Below are positions 41,123-49,756 of a stretch of DNA of 64,000 nt, piece after piece (within the stretch, counting starts at the first letter, position 1; each line of letters begins with the position of its first letter). Source of the DNA: Mesorhizobium jarvisii (GTDB taxonomy: Bacteria > Pseudomonadota > Alphaproteobacteria > Rhizobiales > Rhizobiaceae); the NCBI RefSeq assembly GCF_003601985.1, contig NZ_QZXA01000016.1:46709-110708 (forward strand). The letters run 5' to 3'. Under the pieces are notes generated by a model. The model had not been told where the DNA came from and did not search any database. It saw only the letters and a program-made list of their open reading frames with translations. A program made the translations under genes and the position numbers.

Positions 41123-42694
41123 ATGATCGAACAGGGTTCGATTGCGCCATTTTCCGGGACGCCCTTGCTGCGCGTCGAGGGCGTCAGGAAGCGGTTCGGC
41201 GGCGTCAATGCGCTGCGCGGCGTCAGTCTCGAAATCCGCGCCGGTGAAGTGCACGCACTGCTCGGTGAAAACGGCGCCGGCAAGTCGACGCTGATCAAGA
41301 TCCTGAGCGGCGTGCATGTGCATGATGGCGGCTCGATCGAAATCGACGGCAAGCCTGTCTCGTTTTCTTCGCCGGCCCAGTCGCGCGATGCCGGCGTGGC
41401 CGTCGTCTATCAGGATCTGAGCCTGGTCGAGTCGCTCTCGGTCGCCGACAATCTGCTTCTCGGACGAGAGCCGAAGACGCGGCTCGGCTTCCTGAAAAAA
41501 CGTCAGCTGGTGGCGCAGGCCGAAGCCTTCCTCAAGTCGCAGAACATTCCGCTCGATGCCCGCGCCATGGTCGGCTCGCTGCCCTTCGCCTATCGCCAGA
41601 TGACCGAGATCGCCAAGGCGCTGATGGGCGATGTCCGCCTGCTCATTTTGGACGAGCCGACCTCGGCGCTGACCGATGATGAGGAGAAGATCCTGTTCGA
41701 GGCGATCCGGGCGGTCGCGGCGCGGGGCGTCGGGGTGATCTATGTCACGCATCGCCTCAACGAAGTGTTCCGCATTTCCAACCGGGTGACCGTCTTCCGC
41801 GACGGGCAGAACGCCGGCACCTTCTTCACGGCGCAAACCAATATGCGGCAATTGGTCGGCGCGATCGTCGGGCCGGATCACGCTGTGCTGAAAGCAGATG
41901 GCGATGCACCTGGGCAAGACACGGCGTCATCGGCCGGTTCATCTGAAAAGCCCGTGCTCGAATTGAAAGGTGTCAGCAATGACCGGCTCGACGGGGCCAG
42001 TCTCGAATTGCGCGCCGGCGAAATCCATGGCCTTGCAGGGCTGATCGGCAGCGGACGCACCGAAATCCTGCAGACCATCTTCGGCCTGCGATCCGTTCAA
42101 TCGGGCGAGGCCAGCCTGGACGGTGTCTCGCTGAAGGGCACAGACCCGGCAGCGGCGATCGGGCTGGGCATCGCGCTTGTGCCGGAGGACCGGCACGTCC
42201 AGGGCCTGGTCCTCGAACATTCGATCGAGCGCAATCTGACCTTGCCCCGCCTGCCTTATTTCTCGCGCCTTGGCTGGCTGCAGCGGCGGCCGGCGAGCGA
42301 ACATGCCAATGCGGCGATGCGCCGGCTGGCCGTGAAGGCGCCGAGCGCGTCGACCATGGTGAAGAACCTGTCGGGCGGCAACCAGCAGAAAGTGGTGTTC
42401 GGCAAATGGAACGAACCACGGCCGCGCGTGCTGCTGCTCGACGAGCCGACGGTCGGGGTCGATGTCGGCGCGCGCGAGGAGATTTACGGCGTCATTCGCG
42501 CCGCGGCAGCGGCCGGCAGCGGCGTGCTGCTGGTGTCTTCGGACCTCTCCGAACTGCTGCAGCTTTGCGACCGCATCTCCATCGTCGTCGATGGCCGGAT
42601 CACCAGGACGGTCGCGCGGCCGGACTTCTGCAGCGCCGAGGATCTTCATCACCTCATTCAACTTTCGCAGCCATCGGAAGAGCACGCGGCATGA
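41123..42694 (+). CDS. Sugar ABC importer, tandem ATP-binding protein (RbsA/MglA type)
   Basis: A 523-residue ATPase with two nucleotide-binding halves. The first has Walker A GENGAGKST, Walker B LLILDEPTSAL. The second has the degenerate Walker A GLIGSGRTEI usual for this family, signature LSGGNQQK and Walker B LLLDEPTVGVD. It energises uptake of a monosaccharide or related compound. The stop overlaps the permease start (ATGA). The substrate cannot be assigned: the permease and binding protein are of the general ribose/autoinducer-2 group. Confidence 0.93.
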   Translation: MIEQGSIAPFSGTPLLRVEGVRKRFGGVNALRGVSLEIRAGEVHALLGENGAGKSTLIKILSGVHVHDGGSIEIDGKPVSFSSPAQSRDAGVAVVYQDLSLVESLSVADNLLLGREPKTRLGFLKKRQLVAQAEAFLKSQNIPLDARAMVGSLPFAYRQMTEIAKALMGDVRLLILDEPTSALTDDEEKILFEAIRAVAARGVGVIYVTHRLNEVFRISNRVTVFRDGQNAGTFFTAQTNMRQLVGAIVGPDHAVLKADGDAPGQDTASSAGSSEKPVLELKGVSNDRLDGASLELRAGEIHGLAGLIGSGRTEILQTIFGLRSVQSGEASLDGVSLKGTDPAAAIGLGIALVPEDRHVQGLVLEHSIERNLTLPRLPYFSRLGWLQRRPASEHANAAMRRLAVKAPSASTMVKNLSGGNQQKVVFGKWNEPRPRVLLLDEPTVGVDVGAREEIYGVIRAAAAAGSGVLLVSSDLSELLQLCDRISIVVDGRITRTVARPDFCSAEDLHHLIQLSQPSEEHAA

Positions 42695-43677
42695 CCGACA
42701 TCCAAAGCCCAGCGAAAGCCGCAGCCAGCCAGCCAGGTGGTCGCTCGGCCTTGCAGCATCTGCTCCAGGGCGACCGGCCCTACATGCTCTACGTGGCCTT
42801 CGCCATCATGCTGATCGTGTTCAGCCTGGCGTCGCCCTGGTTCCTGTCGATCGACAATTTTCTCAACATCGGTCGCCAGACGACACTGGTCTCGATCATC
42901 GCGGTGGGCATGACATTCGTCATCATCTCCAGGCAGATCGACCTGTCCGTCGCCTCGACGCTGGCACTTTCGGGCATGAGCGCATCGCTGGCCATGGCCT
43001 TTGTCGCCAACAGCTGGGTCGTCGGCGCCGTGGCGGGGCTGGGCACCGGGGCGCTGATCGGGCTGCTCAACGGTGTCTTGACCACCCGCCTGGAAATCCC
43101 GTCCTTCCTGGTGACGCTGGGCACGCTGAGCGGCGCGCGCGGCCTGGCGCTGATGGTCACCAACACCAAGCCGGTCATCATCACCAACGAGTATTATTTC
43201 GCGATCTTCGGCGAAGGCTCGGTGCTCGGCATACCGGCGCCGATCCTGTGGACGCTCGGCGTCACCATCGCCGGCATCTTGCTGCTGCACTACAGCGTCT
43301 ATGGGCGGCGGGTTTACGCGGCGGGCGGCAACCCGACGGCAGCACTCTATTCCGGCGTCCATATCAAGCAAGTCACGACGCTCGCCTTCGTGCTGACCGG
43401 CACGCTCGCCGGGCTGGCGTCGCTCATCCTGTCGGCGCGCTCGCACGCGGCGCGGCCCGATGTGGTGCAAGGCATGGAGCTCGACGTCATCGCCTCGGTC
43501 ATCCTCGGCGGCTGCAGCCTGTTCGGCGGCCGTGGCTTTGTGCTCGGCACGCTGCTCGGCAGCCTGATCATCGGCACGCTCAACAACGGACTGGTGCTGC
43601 TCGGCGTCAGCTCGTCACTGCAACTCGTCATCAAGGGAGCAATCATCGTCGCCGCGGTCGCGTTCACGAGGAGGTAA
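42691..43677 (+). CDS. Sugar ABC importer permease (RbsC type)
   Basis: A 328-residue permease starting MTDIQSPAKAAASQPGGRSA, with about ten membrane segments beginning at MLYVAFAIMLIVFSLASPWF. RQIDLSVASTLALSGMSASL and VIASVILGGCSLFGGRGFVL are the conserved BPD_transp_2 motifs, the latter being the EAA-like loop. One permease gene means a homodimer. It is coupled to the ATPase gene by ATGA; the binding protein follows after 74 bases. Confidence 0.93.
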   Translation: MTDIQSPAKAAASQPGGRSALQHLLQGDRPYMLYVAFAIMLIVFSLASPWFLSIDNFLNIGRQTTLVSIIAVGMTFVIISRQIDLSVASTLALSGMSASLAMAFVANSWVVGAVAGLGTGALIGLLNGVLTTRLEIPSFLVTLGTLSGARGLALMVTNTKPVIITNEYYFAIFGEGSVLGIPAPILWTLGVTIAGILLLHYSVYGRRVYAAGGNPTAALYSGVHIKQVTTLAFVLTGTLAGLASLILSARSHAARPDVVQGMELDVIASVILGGCSLFGGRGFVLGTLLGSLIIGTLNNGLVLLGVSSSLQLVIKGAIIVAAVAFTRR

Positions 43678-43751
43678 GGCGCACGCGGAAATCAGCAGAA
43701 GCCGCCGACTCCAAACGGCAAAACAAATATCAACAATCAACGGAGGAAGTC

Positions 43752-44903
43752 ATGAAGAAATCGGTTCACTCGCTTTTCTGCACATTGAGCCTCGCCGCCA
43801 GCGCCTTCGCGCTGTCGACGTCCCTGAGCGTGGCGCAGACGCCGGACACTTGCGTTACCGGCGTCGACATGGCGACGCTCGGTCCCAAGGGCATTGTCGG
43901 CCAAGGCCCGCATGGCGAGAAGGCAGCCTCGCCCGACGAGCTGAAATTGACCGACGAAGAGGCCGCCAAGGTCAAGGCCGGCAAGTTCAAGGTCGGCATT
44001 TCCATGCAGACGGTGAACCTCGACTGGTCGCAATTGCAGGTGCAAGGCATCAGCGAAACGCTGGCAAAATATGGCGTCACCGTCACCGGCGTGGCGTCGG
44101 CCGAGTATCAGGTCGACAAGCAGATCGCCGATATCGAGAACACCATCCAGCAGCATCCGGACGGCATCATCTCCATTCCCGTCGATTTCACGGCGACGGC
44201 GCCGACCTACAAGAAGGTGGGCGAGGCCGGCATCAAGCTGGTGTTCATGGACAGCATCCCCGTTGGCCTCTCATCTCCCAAGGATTTTGCCTCGATGATC
44301 TCGGCCGACAGCCAGGGCAACGGCCAGATCGCGGCGCAGATCCTGGCGTCCTGCATGCCCAAGGGCGGCACGATCGGCCTGGTCAATTTCGGCGTCGACT
44401 ATTTCAGCACCAATGAGCGCACCAAGGGTGTCGGTGAGTGGATGAAAAAGAACCGTCCCGACATCGTCATGAAGCAGGTCGACTTCACCGATCCCTCCAA
44501 GGTCTCGCAGATCTCCGGCGATTTCCTCACCGGCAATCCCGATGTGAAGGGGCTGTTCGCGGTATGGGACCAGCCGGCGCTGGACACGCTGTCCTCGATG
44601 CGCGCGCAAGGCATCGACATTCCGATCACCACCGTCGATCTCGGTCTGCAGTCGGCGATCGAGATCGCCAAGGGCGGACCGCTCAAGGCAACCGGCTCGC
44701 AGCGCCCCTATGACCAGGGCGTCGCCGAGGCGCTGGCGATGATGAAGGCGCTGATCGGGCAACCCACGCCCGCTTGGGTCGGCGTGCAGTCGCTGCCGGT
44801 GGTGCAGTCCAACGTGCTGGAATCCTTCAAGACTGTCTTCCACAAGGATCCGCCGGCTGAACTCGTCGACGCCTGCAACAGCGCCAAGCCGAAGTGCAAT
44901 TGA
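43752..44903 (+). CDS. Sugar ABC importer, periplasmic binding protein
   Basis: A 383-residue protein with a signal peptide (MKKSVHSLFCTLSLAASAFA...SVAQ). FKVGISMQTVNLDWSQLQVQ begins the Peripla_BP_4 fold, and PDGIISIPVDFTATAPTYKK, GTIGLVNFGVDYFSTNERTK and GLFAVWDQPALDTLSSMRAQ follow. The N-terminus has an unusually long insert before the fold (residues 30-80). Cysteines near both ends may form disulfides. CGGAGGAAGTC precedes the ATG. A perfect hairpin at 44914-44939 ends the operon. Confidence 0.92.
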   Translation: MKKSVHSLFCTLSLAASAFALSTSLSVAQTPDTCVTGVDMATLGPKGIVGQGPHGEKAASPDELKLTDEEAAKVKAGKFKVGISMQTVNLDWSQLQVQGISETLAKYGVTVTGVASAEYQVDKQIADIENTIQQHPDGIISIPVDFTATAPTYKKVGEAGIKLVFMDSIPVGLSSPKDFASMISADSQGNGQIAAQILASCMPKGGTIGLVNFGVDYFSTNERTKGVGEWMKKNRPDIVMKQVDFTDPSKVSQISGDFLTGNPDVKGLFAVWDQPALDTLSSMRAQGIDIPITTVDLGLQSAIEIAKGGPLKATGSQRPYDQGVAEALAMMKALIGQPTPAWVGVQSLPVVQSNVLESFKTVFHKDPPAELVDACNSAKPKCN

Positions 44904-44913
44904 GATAGCGGCA

Positions 44914-44939
44914 TGGGCGCGGGAGAGATCCCGCGCCCA
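44914..44939 (+). terminator. Terminator of the sugar ABC operon
   Basis: TGGGCGCGGGA (44914-44924) and TCCCGCGCCCA (44929-44939) form a perfect 11-bp stem with a GAGA tetraloop, 10 bases after the binding-protein stop. It is followed by CAATAG with no T-run. Confidence 0.7.
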
Positions 44940-45031
44940 CAATAGCCGGAACGGCCATTCATCCCGGGCGTGGGGCATGCTAGGCGTCAATAGCTTGATT
45001 TGCCTGTTATCCACGTTTTCGAGGGCATGCG

Positions 45032-46030
45032 ATGTATGTAGGCCGTTCCTACAAACTGATCGATTTCGCGCTGTGGTCGCGGCGCAGCGTCATCTACATG
45101 GTGGTGGTGAGCGGACTGGCCGTCGCGGCCTACCGTCTTCCGGGCATTGCCGGGTTCTCGGTGCCATGGTCTGTCGTGCTCGTGCTCGGCACCACCGTGT
45201 CTCTCGTCGCCGGCTTCAAGAATTCGCAGGTGCTGACCCGCAGCGGCGAGGCGTTGCAGGCCTTCACGCAAATCATCGCCAGCAGCCGGATGTGGTCCAA
45301 TTTCTGCCGCGACTTCCTCGACGCGCCGACGGCGAGGCAGCTCATCTACCGTCATATCGCCTGGATGACGGCACTGCGCTTTTCGCTGCGGCGGCCGATG
45401 CCCTGGGAATCGATGGGGAAGGCGGCCAATATCGAGTATATGCGGCGCTACCGCATCAGCGAGGACAAGGGCTCGCTCGCCGAGGAATTGCCGCCGCTGC
45501 TGGCCGAACAGGCCGACAAGGTGCTGAGATCGCCGCAGCCGGCGCTGGCCCTGCTCGAAATGCAATCGGTCCAGGTCAACGCGCTGTTCAAGGACGCCAA
45601 GCTCCCCCCGCAGATATACGTCGAACTGACGAAGCTGATCCGCGACTTCCACGATCAGCAGGCGCGCTGCGACCGCATCAAGAACAATCCCTATCCGCGC
45701 CAATACGCCATCGTCAGTTCCATGTTCGTGATGATCTTCTGCACGCTGCTGCCGTTCGGCGTCGTTCCGGTCTTCGCGGAGATGGGCAAGCTGGGCGGTG
45801 CGCTCGGCACATTCGGCATCTGGCTGACGATCCCGTTCAGCACGCTGCTGGGCTGGGCCTACATGTCTCTCGACCAGGTCGGCGAAAGCAGCGCCAACCC
45901 GTTCGAGGGCAATGCCAACGACGTTCCGATCTCGCAGATCTGCCGCGACATCGAGATCGAGCTGCGCGCGGGCCTTGGCGAGGCTGACCTGCCGAAGCCC
46001 TTGCTGCCCGTCAACGATATCGCGACCTGA
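45032..46030 (+). CDS. Bestrophin-family anion channel protein (YneE-like)
   Basis: A 332-residue membrane protein starting MYVGRSYKLIDFALWSRRSV. Two N-terminal hydrophobic segments (VIYMVVVSGLAVAAYRLPGI, PWSVVLVLGTTVSLVAG) and two later ones near AIVSSMFVMIFCTLLPFGVV match bacterial bestrophins. RIKNNPYPRQYA and DQVGESSANPFEGNANDVPI are the family hallmarks. Bacterial members form pentameric anion or cation channels. It is unlikely to be part of the sugar operon, since a terminator lies between. Confidence 0.88.
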   Translation: MYVGRSYKLIDFALWSRRSVIYMVVVSGLAVAAYRLPGIAGFSVPWSVVLVLGTTVSLVAGFKNSQVLTRSGEALQAFTQIIASSRMWSNFCRDFLDAPTARQLIYRHIAWMTALRFSLRRPMPWESMGKAANIEYMRRYRISEDKGSLAEELPPLLAEQADKVLRSPQPALALLEMQSVQVNALFKDAKLPPQIYVELTKLIRDFHDQQARCDRIKNNPYPRQYAIVSSMFVMIFCTLLPFGVVPVFAEMGKLGGALGTFGIWLTIPFSTLLGWAYMSLDQVGESSANPFEGNANDVPISQICRDIEIELRAGLGEADLPKPLLPVNDIAT

Positions 46031-46049
46031 AGTGCCTGATCTGGCGCGG

Positions 46050-46322
46050 CTACGCTTTCGCTTCGACGAGGATCACCAGCGATTCCGGCACCACGCCATC
46101 ATGCGCCATGGCGTCGGCGGCCGCCTTGCTCTGCATTAGCGCGGCCATCTTATCCATATCCGGCACGTCCATCATCACGGCCACCCGTTTCGGGTTCTGC
46201 GGATCGACGAAGGTGCGGATGTTGGTGATCCCCAGCGAGCCGAAAAGCTCCTTGCGCTTGGGTGAACTGAGCCAGTGCTTGCTGTCTTTCGAGATGTTGT
46301 GATGGCCGATTACGGTTGGCAT
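46050..46322 (-). CDS. Hypothetical protein (90 aa), ferredoxin-like fold suspected
   Basis: A 90-residue cytoplasmic protein starting MPTVIGHHNISKDSKHWLSS and ending ESLVILVEAKA. The stretch IRTFVDPQNPKRVAVMMDVP then DMDKMAALMQSKAAADAMAH suggests a dimeric alpha/beta (DUF3764/YCII-like) fold, but I do not recognise a named family. GGGGAGGATGCC provides a good ribosome site at the chosen ATG, better than the extension to 46421. It is convergent with the bestrophin gene. Confidence 0.7.
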   Translation of the reverse strand: MPTVIGHHNISKDSKHWLSSPKRKELFGSLGITNIRTFVDPQNPKRVAVMMDVPDMDKMAALMQSKAAADAMAHDGVVPESLVILVEAKA

Positions 46323-46572
46323 GGCATCCTCCCCAGGGTGAAGCCGGCGGTCGATATCGCCCGCCTGATGCTGCGATCCACCTGTACGGGCCAGTGAGCG
46401 CCGTTTCCCGTAGACTGTCAATTAGCTGTTGCTGATGGAGCTGTCGCGACGTGGAGTCACCGACAGATCAGGGCTGCGAACGATGTGGCGTGCGTTCCAC
46501 CCGTGCCTGGAGTTATGAATTGTAAGCCATTGCTGCCGGTTGAGGATATCGAAACCTAGGCGGGACTGACGC

Positions 46573-47013
46573 CTATTCCGAGATTGCTCGATTGCCGATC
46601 GCGACGCCACCCCAGTCCTCAGGCGCGACGTCGGCGATCGACTGAGAGAACGTCCAGTGGTGGCCGGCGAAGTCGCGACAGGAATATTGCCGCTCGCCAT
46701 AGGGGAAGCTGACCGGCGGGCTCAGGATCACGGCACCGTGGCGCACAGCTCGCTTGTGATGGGCATCGACATCCATGACACGCACCATCACCGCTAACGG
46801 CGCGCCGGCCTGCTCCGGTATCGGTTCGCCCTTCTTCGATCCGGCGACAATCAACGCTCCCTCACCGAAGTCGAGTTGGTGGCGGTGGTTGCCGATGATT
46901 AGCCTCTGTTCGAACCCGAAGACGTGGCAGAGCCAGCGGCTGGCCGTCTCGACATCGGGATAGGCGAGCACTGGTATAATCGTGCTCGCGGGCATCGACC
47001 GATTGGTGATCAT
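46573..47013 (-). CDS. VOC-family (glyoxalase/bleomycin resistance) protein
   Basis: A 146-residue protein. IIPVLAYPDVETASRWLCHV followed by FGFEQRLIIGNHRHQLDFGE is the first beta-alpha-beta-beta-beta half, and VMVRVMDVDAHHKRAVRHGA, then SFPYGERQYSCRDFAGHHWT, the second. This is the vicinal-oxygen-chelate fold; metal ligands may be His and Glu in each half (HQLDF, ERQYS). Many members are uncharacterised lyases, dioxygenases or drug-binding proteins. GGGAGATGAC precedes the ATG. Confidence 0.83.
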   Translation of the reverse strand: MITNRSMPASTIIPVLAYPDVETASRWLCHVFGFEQRLIIGNHRHQLDFGEGALIVAGSKKGEPIPEQAGAPLAVMVRVMDVDAHHKRAVRHGAVILSPPVSFPYGERQYSCRDFAGHHWTFSQSIADVAPEDWGGVAIGNRAISE

Positions 47014-47073
47014 GTCATCTCCCGTCGCGTTTGGTGCAAGGGCATGAAGGCTGTGCGCGAAGCGCCCAGCGCC

Positions 47074-47499
47074 TCAACTATAGGGCGACCAGCACTGCTG
47101 GCGGGGTCCGCTATAAGGCTGATAGCTGTTGTCCCAGGCGCGGTAGGAAACGTAGCGCTCATGGCACCAGCGTACGTGCGCCGCTTCCAGACGCACCGCG
47201 GGACGCGGCAATGGCGCGACAGTCGCCGCCGCGACACCGGCGGCAAAGGCGGCGGCGGGGAACCAGTAGCCGTTGTAGTAGCGGTAGCCCGGCCGCACGC
47301 GGACATAGCCGCGATAGCCGTTATAGTAGTAGCCGCCGCCGACGACGTAGAAGCCGCGCCGGAACCACACCGGCGTCGGCGCTGTGGTGGCCGATGCCGG
47401 GGCAGAGGCCGGCACGACCGGCAGGGCCTGAGCCGGCGAGGCCAGCACCGAGGCGCCAATCATCAAACCGCAAAATGCCGCAAGCGTCCGTTTCATCAT
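47074..47499 (-). CDS. BA14K-family secreted protein
   Basis: A 141-residue protein, MMKRTLAAFCGLMIGASVLA, with a signal peptide ending at AQA. A Tyr/Gly-rich central part (VGGGYYYNGYRGYVRVRPGY) precedes a hydrophobic stretch (FPAAAFAAGVAAATVAP) and one BA14K motif: HVRWCHERYVSYRAWDNSYQ, PYSGPRQQCWSPYS. It is a second BA14K protein in this window; the other (13822) has two motifs. An in-frame upstream extension to 47655 is not supported, because CACAGGAGAGAC lies directly before 47499. It is downstream of the EF-hand gene at 47531 and may share its transcript. Confidence 0.82.
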   Translation of the reverse strand: MMKRTLAAFCGLMIGASVLASPAQALPVVPASAPASATTAPTPVWFRRGFYVVGGGYYYNGYRGYVRVRPGYRYYNGYWFPAAAFAAGVAAATVAPLPRPAVRLEAAHVRWCHERYVSYRAWDNSYQPYSGPRQQCWSPYS

Positions 47500-47530
47500 G
47501 TCTCTCCTGTGGGATGGGTTGTCTAGGGGA

Positions 47531-47956
47531 TCACTGGCGCCGGAGCGCCCGCAGTTCGGAGATGGAAAGCGCACCGTCGCCATTCGTGTCCGCCCGCAGC
47601 AACCGGTCGGGAATGAAGGCGGCAAACTCGTCGCGCGAAATCTTGCCATCGCCATTGCGGTCGATGCGGCTGGCCTGTGCTCGGAAGTCGGCGAATTGCG
47701 CGGCCTGGAAGTCTCGCTTCGACTTCACCTGCTCGACGGCAGTGCGCACTTCGCCCGCGTCGAGCAGACCATTGTGGTTGGCATCCATCCGGTCGAACAT
47801 CCGCGCCCGCGCGGCCTGGATTTCGCTGAACTCCAGCTTTCGGTCGCCGTTGGTGTCGATACGCCGGAAGAGTTCCCTGGCGCCGCTGCCGTCCGCCGCA
47901 CAGGCGCTGCCAGCGCCAAGCAGCAGGCCGGCAAGGGCTATGACGATCTTGTTCAT
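47531..47956 (-). CDS. Secreted EF-hand calcium-binding protein
   Basis: A 141-residue protein with signal peptide MNKIVIALAGLLLGAGSACA. Four EF-hand loops follow: DTNGDRKLEFSE, DANHNGLLDAGE, DRNGDGKISRDE and DTNGDGALSISE. Each has the Asp/Asn-x-Asp-Gly pattern that binds calcium. It is divergent from a second four-EF-hand protein at 48210, and the two probably arose by duplication. Start 47956 is chosen for the signal peptide; the frame is open much further upstream only because it overlaps the other EF-hand gene on the opposite strand. Confidence 0.85.
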   Translation of the reverse strand: MNKIVIALAGLLLGAGSACAADGSGARELFRRIDTNGDRKLEFSEIQAARARMFDRMDANHNGLLDAGEVRTAVEQVKSKRDFQAAQFADFRAQASRIDRNGDGKISRDEFAAFIPDRLLRADTNGDGALSISELRALRRQ

Positions 47957-48209
47957 GCTGGTCTCCGCATTGGGTCGGATGGTCCGCCGCGGACCGTCCT
48001 TGCAGAGCCTTCTACGCAGGCCCTTTTGTGCTCCTACGCGCGATCGGGAGATTTTTCTCGAGATGCTGCGGGCGCAACTGCCGAGCGATGCCGCGACGCA
48101 GATTGGCGCGTTCGAAAAGAATCTCCCGTGTCGAGCGTAGGGTCCGGCCCGGTGCTGCGTATCGGTCAGCAGTCGCCCCCCGCGACCCGACCACGAAAGG
48201 ATCATCATC
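47957..48209. promoter_or_regulatory. Divergent promoter region of the two EF-hand genes
   Basis: 253 bases shared by the two divergent EF-hand genes. It contains the long palindrome 48033-48141, listed separately. Upstream of 48210 the ribosome site is within ACGAAAGGATCATCATC. No sigma boxes were assigned with confidence. Confidence 0.5.
48033..48141. repeat. 109-bp palindromic intergenic element
   Basis: Left arm 48033-48061 (CCTACGCGCGATCGGGAGAT onward) and right arm 48112-48141 (ending GTGTCGAGCGTAGG) are inverted copies that match at about 25 of 30 positions. Inside, CTGCG (near 48066) and CGCAG (near 48096) pair as well. Length and layout are like the RIME-type small palindromic elements of rhizobia. 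It sits exactly between two divergent EF-hand genes. Confidence 0.7.
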
Positions 48210-48644
48210 ATGAAACGTTCAGCACTCATTGCGGCCTTGCTTGTCGGACTTGTGCCGCTCCGTGCGGCGCAGGCACAAGACATGCCGGGCCAGCGCATCC
48301 TGCAACGCATCGATACCAATGGCGACGGCGCCATCTCCAAGGACGAGATGACGGCCGCCCGCGAGCGGCTGTTCAGGCGGCTCGACCGCAATGGCGACGG
48401 CGTCATCGACGAGAAGGAGATCGACAGCGCCCGCCAGGCGATCGAGGATCGCGCCGAGGTGGCGCAGGCGCGGCTCGGCAATCGCTGGCGCCGCCTCGAC
48501 ACGAATGGCGACGGCAAGGTGTCGCAACAGGAATTTGCCAGCAGCATGCCGTTGTTCGACCTCATTGATCGCAACGGTGACGGCAGGCTTTCCGCGGACG
48601 AGATCGCAACCATCCGCAAGCTGATAGCCGAGCGTGCCAACTAA
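48210..48644 (+). CDS. Secreted EF-hand calcium-binding protein
   Basis: A 144-residue protein with signal peptide MKRSALIAALLVGLVPLRAA. Four EF-hand loops: DTNGDGAISKDE, DRNGDGVIDEKE, DTNGDGKVSQQE and DRNGDGRLSADE. Loop sequences are closer to consensus than in its divergent neighbour. The long helix between loops 2 and 3 (DSARQAIEDRAEVAQARLGN) separates two lobes, as in calmodulin-like proteins. It may buffer periplasmic calcium or sense it. It lies upstream of the 127-aa secreted protein and the ECF sigma operon on the same strand. Confidence 0.87.
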   Translation: MKRSALIAALLVGLVPLRAAQAQDMPGQRILQRIDTNGDGAISKDEMTAARERLFRRLDRNGDGVIDEKEIDSARQAIEDRAEVAQARLGNRWRRLDTNGDGKVSQQEFASSMPLFDLIDRNGDGRLSADEIATIRKLIAERAN

Positions 48645-48684
48645 TCGGCAGCGATCATTCCCTTTACAAAACAAGGAGTACGAC

Positions 48685-49068
48685 ATGTTGTTTTCAGTAA
48701 AGATTCCGGCGCTCTGTATCGGCGCGGTGCTTGCCTGGTCGGCCGCTTCGCCGGCCTCGGCCGAGGAGTGGCGGCGTCCGACCGCGCATGGCGGCGAGAT
48801 CAGCCGCAGCGTGACCCGGGACGGCAATGTCTATACCGGCTCGACCACCCGCACCGGGGCCAATGGCGGTGCCTACACATCGAGCTCCAAATGCATTGGT
48901 GGCGTTGTTGATCGCTGCGCCAGAAGCTATTCTGGCACCGGCCCGAATGGGCAGACCTTCTCCGGCAAGCGTGTATCGGCGGCGGGGCCGTTTCGAGGCC
49001 GTTCGGCAGGTAGCTTCACCGGTCCTAACGGCAAGACCGTCTACGGCATTCGCCGCTGGCGCCGCTGA
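48685..49068 (+). CDS. Secreted Gly/Ser/Thr-rich protein
   Basis: A 127-residue protein with signal peptide MLFSVKIPALCIGAVLAWSA...ASA. The mature part has three related short repeats: TRDGNVYTGSTTRTGANGGA, YSGTGPNGQTFSGKRVSA and SFTGPNGKTVYGIRRWRR. These N-G-x-T-[FY]-[ST]-G units are likely beta-hairpins. Two cysteines (SKCIGGVVDRC) may form a disulfide. I do not recognise a named family. AACAAGGAGTACGAC precedes the ATG at 48685, which decides against 48634. Confidence 0.72.
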   Translation: MLFSVKIPALCIGAVLAWSAASPASAEEWRRPTAHGGEISRSVTRDGNVYTGSTTRTGANGGAYTSSSKCIGGVVDRCARSYSGTGPNGQTFSGKRVSAAGPFRGRSAGSFTGPNGKTVYGIRRWRR

Positions 49069-49120
49069 CATCTGGTGATGGATTTGAGCCCGAAATTCGT
49101 TTCTGCGCCGATCCGGATCG

Positions 49121-49756
49121 ATGCGAGGTTCGGACTCGCCATCGAAGTCTTGCCAACCGGTGGCCGCCACCGTGCAGCATGACGAGCCCAGAGGCGACGA
49201 CGAGCTTCTGGCCCGCATCGCCGGGGGCAACCAAAGCGCGCTGTCCGAGCTCATCGCTCGCCATGGCCGCGGGTTGCGAATGTTCGCGGCGCGTTATCTC
49301 GGCAATGCCGGCGACGCCGAGGATGTGGTGCAGGAGGTGTTCGTGACCGTCTGGAAACAGGCCGCGCGGTTTGATCCGGCCAAGGGGCGGGCTTCGACCT
49401 GGCTCTACCGGATCACCGCCAACCGATGCATTGACCAGCGTCGACGCAGGGCGCTACGCAGCTTCATCGGGCTGGACGACATAAGGGATGAGGTCGCCGC
49501 GCCGGAGGCGGACGCCGAGGCGACGACCGCGGCGCGGCAGGAACTGGCGATCGTCCGCGACGGGCTCTCGCGCCTGCCGGAACGGCAGCGCATGGCGGTA
49601 CTGCTGAGAGCCGTCGGCGACCTCGACATCGCGGCGATCGCCGAGGTGATGGGCGGCAGCATCGGCTCGGCCGAGCAATTGCTGGTGCGCGGACGGCGTG
49701 CGCTCAGGGATCATTTGGCAATGGCGGCCGTGAGCCGCGAAAGGGAGTCCTCATGA
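49121..49756 (+). CDS. ECF-type RNA polymerase sigma factor
   Basis: A 211-residue sigma-70 of the ECF group. LSELIARHGRGLRMFAARYL then GNAGDAEDVVQEVFVTVWKQ is region 2 (promoter -10 melting), and GLSRLPERQRMAVLLRAVGD then LDIAAIAEVMGGSIGSAEQL is region 4 (-35 recognition). The link ASTWLYRITANRCIDQRRRR is standard. The first ATG is taken at 49121; a GTG at 49169 is also possible. The stop overlaps the next gene (ATGA), which is a membrane protein likely to act as its anti-sigma factor. A Metal_resist protein follows. Confidence 0.9.
   Translation: MRGSDSPSKSCQPVAATVQHDEPRGDDELLARIAGGNQSALSELIARHGRGLRMFAARYLGNAGDAEDVVQEVFVTVWKQAARFDPAKGRASTWLYRITANRCIDQRRRRALRSFIGLDDIRDEVAAPEADAEATTAARQELAIVRDGLSRLPERQRMAVLLRAVGDLDIAAIAEVMGGSIGSAEQLLVRGRRALRDHLAMAAVSRERESS

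Noticed and set aside
42462..44903. An 813-codon frame spanning the permease and binding-protein genes
   Set aside because: Only the last 383 codons are the binding protein; the first part is an out-of-frame reading of the ATPase and permease.
47957..48640. A long minus-strand extension of the EF-hand gene at 47531
   Set aside because: The extension runs through the palindrome and the opposite EF-hand gene; the signal peptide at 47956 fixes the start.
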